Below are positions 6,363-11,652 of a DNA stretch of 11,652 nucleotides, in pieces (within the stretch, counting starts at the first letter, position 1; every line of letters begins with the position of its first letter). The position numbers were made by a program, and so were the translations under genes. The stretch comes from an uncultured Rhodospirillaceae bacterium (GTDB lineage Bacteria > Pseudomonadota > Alphaproteobacteria > RF32 > CAG-239). The notes beneath the pieces were generated by a model that was not told where the DNA came from, ran no database searches, and saw nothing but the letters and a program-made list of their open reading frames with translations. Where the stretch lies: positions 1 through 11,652 of the forward strand of contig OMQI01000029.1 in the NCBI GenBank assembly GCA_900313185.1, written 5' to 3'.

Positions 6363-7448
6363 ATGCCTTTCTTAAAACAAACTTTTATGTGGATATTTTT
6401 CATTGTTGCGATGTATTTGGGCGGAGCAAGTACGCAAAGTTCAAGTAATGTGCTTCAAGGAATGGGGTTCGTATCCATAGTTATGGCATTGATTTGCCTC
6501 TATATAATCTTCAAATTAATGTGGCATGCCAGAGGAACTATTGCAACGGTTGCGGTAATAGGAGGCGTTGTTTTATACTCGGCATATTCTTTGGGTTTGT
6601 TCGGCAATAAAACCGTAAACGGTATAATAACCGGAGAGCCATCGCCGGTGCAAGAAGTTGCAGACAGCGCAGAGCAACAGCAAGCCGAACAACAAGAAAT
6701 GGATAGTTTAGATGCTCAGATGTTTGGTGGCGATGAAGGAAATGAGGAAAGTGAAGATAAAAAAGAAAAAACGGCAGATGTTCAAGAACGTCAAGTGGCT
6801 ACATCGCAACAACAGTCAGCATCTCAGCAGGCTAATAATGGCGGATTGGTAGGCAAAATCAAAACAATGCTGTTCGGGAACCAAAACAATCAGGCCTCTG
6901 CATCGGTTAAAAATATGGATATTAATCCGTTCGATTACCCGTATGTTAAAGGATACGCCAGAGTAGTTACGGCCAGTACTTTGTATATAAATGGCTTAAA
7001 TATTAAAATGTACGGGGTTGATGCTCCGGATATCAGCCAGACTTGTGCCAACCATTTCGGACAAGGATATTATTGTGGTAGGGAAGCCAGAAGTTGGTTG
7101 CGAAATTGGGTAGAAAATAAAGAGGTCACCTGTCATATTTTAGGAAAAGTCGAAAACGGCTGGGCAACCGGTGCTTGTTTTGTGGATAATAACAAATATG
7201 ACGTCGGTGCGGTGGTGGTTAATTCCGGTTGGGCGGTTGCCTATACCCAAAATACCGATATGTATGTGGAATACGAAAAGCAAGCCAAAGCAAACAGACG
7301 GGGGTTGTGGGCAGGTACTTTCTACAAGCCGTGGGATTGGCGCAGGATTCAAAATCGTAAGGTAGATATAAAAGTTGAATACACAGCACCTAAACCGAAA
7401 GCTCAAAAAAAGAATAGTAAAGGTTTTGATTTTTGGGGATTGTTTTGA
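6363..7448 (+). CDS. membrane-anchored SNase-like (thermonuclease-fold) protein, probably inactive
   Basis: A 361-residue protein with three predicted N-terminal membrane segments (about 6-20, 35-52, 58-80). A Gln/Glu/Ser-rich linker (about 95-190) follows, then a staphylococcal-nuclease-like domain (about 195-328), ending in a basic tail. Family signatures are clear: IKMYGVDAPD, the CGREA helix, NSGWAVAY and the KANRRGLWAGTF...PWDWRR ending. The catalytic set is altered, however. The DGDT loop reads TAST (S205 in place of the metal-binding Asp), the first catalytic Arg is K215, the general-base Glu is D223, and the second Arg of the YGR motif is W267; only D220 remains. Four cysteines (228, 238, 257, 272) sit where exported relatives have disulfides, which favours a periplasmic domain. 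A binding or structural role is more likely than nuclease activity. It overlaps tsaE by one base. Confidence 0.82.
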   Translation: MPFLKQTFMWIFFIVAMYLGGASTQSSSNVLQGMGFVSIVMALICLYIIFKLMWHARGTIATVAVIGGVVLYSAYSLGLFGNKTVNGIITGEPSPVQEVADSAEQQQAEQQEMDSLDAQMFGGDEGNEESEDKKEKTADVQERQVATSQQQSASQQANNGGLVGKIKTMLFGNQNNQASASVKNMDINPFDYPYVKGYARVVTASTLYINGLNIKMYGVDAPDISQTCANHFGQGYYCGREARSWLRNWVENKEVTCHILGKVENGWATGACFVDNNKYDVGAVVVNSGWAVAYTQNTDMYVEYEKQAKANRRGLWAGTFYKPWDWRRIQNRKVDIKVEYTAPKPKAQKKNSKGFDFWGLF

Positions 7449-7909
7449 TGGAAACGGTATTTATCAGCCAAAATGAGGAACAAACAGCAAAGATAGCGGC
7501 TCAGTTGTCTGAACTGACGCAAGCCGGAGATATATGGGCACTACACGGAACGCTCGGAATGGGAAAAAGTGTTTTTGCCAGAGCCTTTATTCAGAATTTG
7601 ACAGATGCCGAAGAGGTTCCGAGCCCGACATTTACATTGGTGCAGATGTATGCGGCTCCGCATTTTGAAATTTACCATTATGATTTATATCGTTTGGAAA
7701 AACCGAGCGATATTTTTGAACTGGGGATTGAAGAAGCGTTTTACAATGGTGTGTGTTTGGTAGAGTGGCCGGAAAAAATGGAAAACTTAGCTCCTCGTAA
7801 TATGTGGAATGTGCAGTTGGAACCTGATGAAAACGGAAGAAAAATCACCATTTCGACTGATGATGAAAACAAAATTCAAAGATTACAAAAATGGCTGAAC
7901 GCAAAATAA
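7448..7909 (+). CDS. tsaE: TsaE, ATPase for tRNA t6A37 modification
   Basis: TsaE is the cytoplasmic P-loop ATPase that works with TsaB and TsaD to put threonylcarbamoyl on A37 of ANN-decoding tRNAs. At 153 residues it has normal length. Motifs: Walker A GTLGMGKS (34-41), the PSPTFTLV switch (58-65), HYDLYRL (77-83) and VEWPEK (105-110), all diagnostic. The ATG at 7448 is chosen: it overlaps the stop of the preceding gene (TGATG) and has GGGG (7435-7438) nine bases upstream. An in-frame TTG at 7433 would add five residues without an SD. In many alphaproteobacteria a phosphotransferase and a nucleotidyltransferase gene of cell-wall recycling (amgK, murU) follow tsaE; here hprK follows directly, overlapping by 19 bases. 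Confidence 0.95.
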   Translation: METVFISQNEEQTAKIAAQLSELTQAGDIWALHGTLGMGKSVFARAFIQNLTDAEEVPSPTFTLVQMYAAPHFEIYHYDLYRLEKPSDIFELGIEEAFYNGVCLVEWPEKMENLAPRNMWNVQLEPDENGRKITISTDDENKIQRLQKWLNAK

Positions 7910-8340
7910 TACACGCAACATTTATTGTCATAAACGGAAAGGGTGTTTTGCTTAAAGGTAAAAGCGGTTCCGGTAAGTCGGATTTGGCTTTGCGTTTGAT
8001 AGAAAACAAAAATGCCGAGTTGGTTGCCGATGATGCGGTGGAAATTTATGAAAAAAATGGGAAAATTATCGGTCAAGTTCCGCAGAATTTAGTCGGCTTG
8101 TTGGAAGTTCGAGGAATTGGTATTGTTGCGTATCCGTATAAGGAAAAGGCAGTTATTGATATGGTTGTTGAGCTTAAAGATGATGTTGATGCAATAGAGA
8201 GAATGCCTTTAATGCAAAAAGAAGTGATTTTTGGACTTGAAATTAATAAAATAGATTTGTATGCTAAAGAAAATTCGGCGCCGGATAAAATTATTGCGGC
8301 GTTACGTTTGTTTGATATGCATTCGGCAATTGAAAGATAA
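7891..8340 (+). CDS. hprK: short HPr kinase/phosphorylase (catalytic core only)
   Basis: A 149-residue protein equal to the C-terminal catalytic domain of HPr kinase/phosphorylase, without the N-terminal domain of Firmicutes enzymes; this short form is normal in alphaproteobacteria. It uses ATP to phosphorylate a serine of the PTS carrier HPr and also removes it. Motifs: P-loop GKSGSGKS (23-30), VADDAV (45-50) with the metal-binding acidic pair, and the family signature LEVRGIGIV (71-79). The start codon lies inside the end of tsaE, with only a weak AAAGA upstream, so translation may depend on coupling to tsaE. The usual neighbours (the ChvG/ChvI-type two-component genes, the EIIA gene and ptsH) are not here, so its partner must be encoded elsewhere. 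The alternative is a related P-loop protein, but the signature argues against this. Confidence 0.92.
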   Translation: MAERKIIHATFIVINGKGVLLKGKSGSGKSDLALRLIENKNAELVADDAVEIYEKNGKIIGQVPQNLVGLLEVRGIGIVAYPYKEKAVIDMVVELKDDVDAIERMPLMQKEVIFGLEINKIDLYAKENSAPDKIIAALRLFDMHSAIER

Positions 8341-8346
8341 AGGAAG

Positions 8347-9138
8347 ATGTTAAGAAAAACTTTTGAGACATTTGTGCAAGCATTGGGAAGGCCTTTGGTC
8401 AGCTTTATAATCAATTTGGGATATTTTACACAATTTGTCGCTAAGTCGGTATATAATTGTTTTATACCACCGTTTTATCTCAAACTTTTCGGTAAGCAAT
8501 TTTTGGATATAGGTTTTTATTCGTTGCCGGTAGTCGGCTTAACAACCTTATTCGCCGGTATGGTAATAGCGATTCAGACATATTCTGGTATTTCTGAATA
8601 CGGTGCCGAGGGAGTAGTGGCCAGCGTGGTTTTGATTTCGGTTACTCGTGAGTTGGCTCCGGTTTTGTCGGCGTTAATGGTAGCGGGGCGTATCGGTGCG
8701 GCAATGGCTGCCGAAATAGGAACGATGCGAGTTACCGAACAAATTGATGCGCTGATTACACTGTCGGCCAATCCGTTTCGCTATTTGATAGCTCCACGTA
8801 TTTGGGCAGCAATAATTGTTATGCCGTTGTTGGTGCTGTTCGGGGATGTTATAGGTATTTTCGGCGGGTATTTGGTAGGTGTTTATAAATTAGACTTTAA
8901 TCCGGCAAACTATATCAATAATACGGCCGATAATTTGCAGGCAATCGATATTATAATGGGCGTGGTAAAGGCTGCGGTATTCGGTTTTGTGGTAGCCGTT
9001 ATGGGATGCTATCACGGATATCGTTCCAAAGGCGGTGCACAAGGTGTTGGTGAAGCAACAACCAATTCGGTGGTTACTTCTTCTATTTTAATATTGATTT
9101 TCAACTACTTAATAACAGAATTATTCTTTGCAAGATAG
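8347..9138 (+). CDS. mlaE: MlaE-family ABC transporter permease
   Basis: The inner-membrane permease of the MCE/Mla phospholipid transporter, which moves lipids between inner and outer membrane and helps keep the outer membrane asymmetric. It has 263 residues, the family's usual length, with about five hydrophobic membrane segments (clear ones at about 58-78, 150-178, 202-221 and 243-260). The MlaE signature is intact: RELAPVLSALMVAGR (101-115), GAAMAAEIGTMRV (117-129) and EQIDAL (131-136), forming the coupling region that contacts the ATPase. AGGAAG directly precedes the ATG, spaced rather closely. It lies 6 bases after hprK and 9 bases before its ATPase mlaF. No MCE-domain (MlaD) gene follows in the window. 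Confidence 0.94.
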   Translation: MLRKTFETFVQALGRPLVSFIINLGYFTQFVAKSVYNCFIPPFYLKLFGKQFLDIGFYSLPVVGLTTLFAGMVIAIQTYSGISEYGAEGVVASVVLISVTRELAPVLSALMVAGRIGAAMAAEIGTMRVTEQIDALITLSANPFRYLIAPRIWAAIIVMPLLVLFGDVIGIFGGYLVGVYKLDFNPANYINNTADNLQAIDIIMGVVKAAVFGFVVAVMGCYHGYRSKGGAQGVGEATTNSVVTSSILILIFNYLITELFFAR

Positions 9139-9147
9139 GCGGTAAAT

Positions 9148-9900
9148 ATGTCAGACAATAAAATAGAAATCAGAAATCTTTACAAGGCTTTCGGCAAGAA
9201 AAAAGTACTGGACGGAGTTGATTTGGATGTTAAAAATGGCGAGTCGTTGGTGGTTATCGGCGGTAGCGGTACCGGTAAATCAGTGCTGATAAAATGTATT
9301 CAAGGCTTGCTCACACCGGATGCCGGTTCCATAAAAATAGATGATGAAGAGGTTATCGGAACAAGTAAAAATATTCACGAAAAAATGGGAATGCTGTTTC
9401 AAGGGGCTGCTTTGTTTGACAGTCTGAGCGTATGGGAAAATGTGGCATTTGTGTTGCTGGAAAATAATAGGATGCCTCGCAAAGATGCCCGTTTGGAAGC
9501 TATCAGAGTATTGCGTCAGGTGGGGCTTGCTCCAGAAGTGGCTGATTTATCTCCGGCTGAACTTTCCGGCGGTATGCAAAAGCGTGTGGGTTTGGCCAGA
9601 GCGATTATGAATAAGCCGGAAATTATTTTTTTTGATGAGCCGACAACCGGACTAGATCCGATTATGGCTGATGTGATTAATGATTTGATTATTGAATCCG
9701 CCAAAGGCTTGGGTGCTACAACTTTAACCATTACCCACGATATGGCATCGGCACGTAAAATTGCCGACAGAATTGCTATGTTATATAAAGGAAAAATTAT
9801 TTGGGTAGGTAGCGTAAAAGATATGGATAAGTCCGATAATCCTTATTTGAAACAATTTATCTCGGGCAGCTCGCAAGGTCCGATACAAATGGAAGTGTAA
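9148..9900 (+). CDS. mlaF: MlaF-family ABC transporter ATP-binding protein
   Basis: The cytoplasmic ATPase that powers the MlaE permease. At 250 residues every ABC motif is present: Walker A GGSGTGKS (38-45), Q-loop FQGAALFDSL (Q85), signature LSGGMQKR (139-146), Walker B IIFFDEP (159-165), D-loop TGLDP (167-171) and the H-loop histidine (H197 in ITHDMA). GMQKR in the signature, and a C-terminus with FISGSSQGPI, are typical of MlaF and distinguish it from other importer ATPases. AGGCGG (9136-9141) overlaps the end of mlaE and acts as RBS. A complete Mla system also needs the MCE protein MlaD; the MlaA, B and C parts vary between lineages, and none is in the window. Confidence 0.95.
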   Translation: MSDNKIEIRNLYKAFGKKKVLDGVDLDVKNGESLVVIGGSGTGKSVLIKCIQGLLTPDAGSIKIDDEEVIGTSKNIHEKMGMLFQGAALFDSLSVWENVAFVLLENNRMPRKDARLEAIRVLRQVGLAPEVADLSPAELSGGMQKRVGLARAIMNKPEIIFFDEPTTGLDPIMADVINDLIIESAKGLGATTLTITHDMASARKIADRIAMLYKGKIIWVGSVKDMDKSDNPYLKQFISGSSQGPIQMEV

Positions 9901-9903
9901 AAT

Positions 9904-11277
9904 ATGGTTAAAAAATCAACAATGTTTGTTTGTCAGAATTGCGGTGCGGTTTATCCTAAATGGCAGGGTAAATGCGATACCTGTAATGAATGGAACACAA
10001 TTGTTGAGGAAAATGTAAAAAGCGACGGATTTTCAAAATTAGGAAGCAAAAAAGAAGGACATATAATAGATTTTGTGCCGTTGAAGGGAACTGCACAAAC
10101 CTATTCACGTTTACAAACCGGAATTAAGGAAATTGACCGAGTTACCGGTGGTGGATTGGTTCCAGGGTCGGTAATTTTGGTGGGCGGTGATCCTGGGATA
10201 GGAAAATCAACGTTATTGTTGCAGGTATGTGCCGGTTTGGCGGAAAAAAATAACGCTTGCTATTATATTTCCGGCGAGGAAGCTATTGACCAAGTGAGGA
10301 TTAGAGCCAATCGTTTGGAATTAGCCGACAGTCCGGTTAATTTAGCGAGCGCTACCGATATTCGCAATATTATTACTACGCTTGAGAAAACTGAAGCTAA
10401 AGAGGTAATTATCGATTCAATTCAAACTATGTATTTGGATGAAGTGGAATCAACTCCGGGCAGTGTCGGACAGGTTAGGGCTTGCGCCTATGAATTGATT
10501 AAATTAGCCAAGAAAAAAGGATTTGTACTGTTTTTGGTCGGACACGTAACCAAACAGGGCGAAATAGCCGGCCCTCGTGTGTTGGAACATATGGTAGATA
10601 CGGTACTGTATTTTGAAGGAGAGAGAGGTCATCATTTCCGTATATTGAGAGCGGTTAAAAATCGTTATGGCGCTACTGATGAAATCGGCGTTTTTGAAAT
10701 GCAGGATAAAGGATTGGTCGAAGTTGAAAATCCTTCGGCGTTGTTTTTGGCCGAGCGACAGGGAAATATATCCGGTTCGTGTGTTTTTGCCGGTATAGAG
10801 GGTTCACGTCCGCTTTTGGTGGAAATTCAGGCTCTAGTCAGTCCGAGCGGATACTCAACACCTAAAAGAGCGGTAGTCGGATGGGATTCTAACAGATTAT
10901 CAATGGTATTGGCAGTTTTGGAAGCTCGTTGCAGTATGAACTTCAGCGCTCACGATGTTTATTTGAATATTGCCGGAGGTTTGAAAATAAGCGAGCCGGC
11001 GGCTGATTTGGCGGTGGCAATGGCTGTAATATCATCGTTGACCAAAAAGCCGTTGCCGGCCGATATGGTTGCTTTCGGAGAAATCGGATTATCGGGAGAA
11101 ATACGTGCGGTTGCGCAAAGTAATTTACGCTTGAAAGAAGCACAAAAACTGGGATTTTCCGGTGCAATAATTCCACCGGCGTTCGGTAAGGATAAAAAGG
11201 AAAAAGGACTTAAAAATTACGATTTGTCGTGTTATGAAATAGGACACGTTCAAAGACTGATAAATTGGTTTAATTAG
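9904..11277 (+). CDS. radA: RadA/Sms DNA repair ATPase
   Basis: RadA is a RecA-like, branch-migrating DNA helicase used in recombination and in processing stalled replication forks. The 457 residues have the full family layout: a four-cysteine zinc finger (C10, C13, C24, C27), Walker A GGDPGIGKST (94-103), Walker B VIIDSIQT (168-175), the RadA-specific KNRYG motif (252-256; KNRFG in most, a conservative change) and a Lon-protease-like C-terminal domain (about 285-457) that in this family acts as a scaffold rather than a protease. It starts 3 bases after mlaF; GGAAG (9891-9895), eight bases upstream inside mlaF, is the likely RBS. A radA-cvpA order is common in alphaproteobacteria, often with purF behind it. 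Confidence 0.97.
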   Translation: MVKKSTMFVCQNCGAVYPKWQGKCDTCNEWNTIVEENVKSDGFSKLGSKKEGHIIDFVPLKGTAQTYSRLQTGIKEIDRVTGGGLVPGSVILVGGDPGIGKSTLLLQVCAGLAEKNNACYYISGEEAIDQVRIRANRLELADSPVNLASATDIRNIITTLEKTEAKEVIIDSIQTMYLDEVESTPGSVGQVRACAYELIKLAKKKGFVLFLVGHVTKQGEIAGPRVLEHMVDTVLYFEGERGHHFRILRAVKNRYGATDEIGVFEMQDKGLVEVENPSALFLAERQGNISGSCVFAGIEGSRPLLVEIQALVSPSGYSTPKRAVVGWDSNRLSMVLAVLEARCSMNFSAHDVYLNIAGGLKISEPAADLAVAMAVISSLTKKPLPADMVAFGEIGLSGEIRAVAQSNLRLKEAQKLGFSGAIIPPAFGKDKKEKGLKNYDLSCYEIGHVQRLINWFN

Positions 11278-11280
11278 GAG
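11276..11280 (+). promoter_or_regulatory. RBS that decides the cvpA start
   Basis: AGGAG overlaps the radA stop codon (TAG 11275-11277). Two in-frame ATGs follow, at 11282 and 11288. Spacing is 1 base to the first and 7 bases to the second, so 11288 is the likely start. Confidence 0.75.
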
Positions 11281-11287
11281 TATGATA

Positions 11288-11652
11288 ATGGAACAGCTCA
11301 ATAATTTGGATGTAGTGTTTTTGATTATTACCGGTGTATCGGCATTGGTTGGTATCGCCAGAGGTATGACCAAAGAATTATTGTCTTTGGCCGGTTGGAT
11401 TTTGGCGGCGGTTGCGGTACTTTATATGACTCCGTTATTAGATCCGGTAATGCAAAAATACATAGCTTCTAAAGTTTTGGCTAGTGTCGTTTCCGGAATG
11501 ATAATTTTGATTGTTTTCTGCGTGGTGTGGATACTTACCGTTGATAAAATCGCCAGTGTAATTCGTTCCAGTAAATTGAGTGCGCTTGACCGAGTTTTGG
11601 GTTTTGCATTCGGTATGGTTCGCGGTATTATCATTGTTATTTTGATTGCAAT
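11288..11652 (+). CDS. cvpA: CvpA family membrane protein, 3' partial
   Basis: The first 121 codons of a CvpA family protein; the frame is open to the window end, so the C-terminus lies outside. CvpA is an inner-membrane protein named for its requirement in colicin V production and linked to envelope integrity and to purF expression; its molecular role is unclear. Visible features: LDVVFLIITGVSALVGIARG with the family's R-G pair, then KELLSLAGWIL in the second membrane segment, a third hydrophobic stretch (MIILIVFCVVWIL), and the conserved LSALDRVLGFAFGMVRG that leads into the fourth. The start at 11288 is chosen from the AGGAG spacing. It follows radA by 10 bases and belongs to the same transcript; purF would be expected next. 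Confidence 0.9.
   Translation, partial: MEQLNNLDVVFLIITGVSALVGIARGMTKELLSLAGWILAAVAVLYMTPLLDPVMQKYIASKVLASVVSGMIILIVFCVVWILTVDKIASVIRSSKLSALDRVLGFAFGMVRGIIIVILIA

Noticed and set aside
7433..7447. TTG start for tsaE five codons upstream
   Set aside because: The ATG at 7448 overlaps the previous stop in a usual coupling arrangement and gives the normal TsaE N-terminus.

Overview
The window reads as ordinary chromosomal backbone of an AT-leaning alphaproteobacterium. The evidence is a short HPr kinase made of the catalytic core only, a membrane M23 peptidase of alphaproteobacterial type, an MlaE/MlaF pair beside radA and cvpA, and a DUF4381-BatA-BatB/C-BatD cluster. An uncultured, host- or gut-associated lineage with a smallish genome is a guess from base composition and compact spacing only. 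Every gene lies on the + strand. I see no rRNA, tRNA, insertion sequence, phage gene or CRISPR array.

Layout. (1) 3-1151: the 3' part of an M23 metallopeptidase gene that enters from upstream and carries an unusual charged, glutamine-rich tail. (2) 1219-6300: a four-gene Bat ('aerotolerance') operon: a DUF4381 membrane protein, BatA (VWA domain with intact MIDAS), a BatB-BatC fusion (VWA domain with altered MIDAS, then TPRs and a long poly-Gln tract), and BatD (signal peptide, beta-sandwich repeats, C-terminal membrane anchor). A candidate promoter sits in the 67-base gap before it. The moxR and DUF58 genes that usually start such operons are not between the peptidase and DUF4381. (3) 6363-11652: after a 62-base gap with a second candidate promoter comes a tight run: a membrane-anchored SNase-like protein, tsaE, hprK, mlaE, mlaF, radA and the beginning of cvpA. 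This cvpA runs off the window end. Genes overlap or are separated by fewer than 12 bases, so one long transcript is likely.

How they work together. The Bat proteins are expected to form an inner-membrane/periplasmic complex of two VWA proteins, a TPR adaptor and a large periplasmic protein; its biochemistry is poorly known. The second run mixes housekeeping functions: tRNA t6A modification (TsaE), PTS phosphorylation control (HprK), lipid transport for outer-membrane asymmetry (MlaEF) and recombination (RadA). Its first gene encodes a nuclease fold whose catalytic residues look substituted.

I found no convincing wholly new system. The most notable points are the altered MIDAS of BatB beside an intact BatA, the probably inactive SNase-like membrane protein, an exact 18-base repeat containing the ribosome-binding site on both sides of the DUF4381 gene, and lineage-specific low-complexity expansions.
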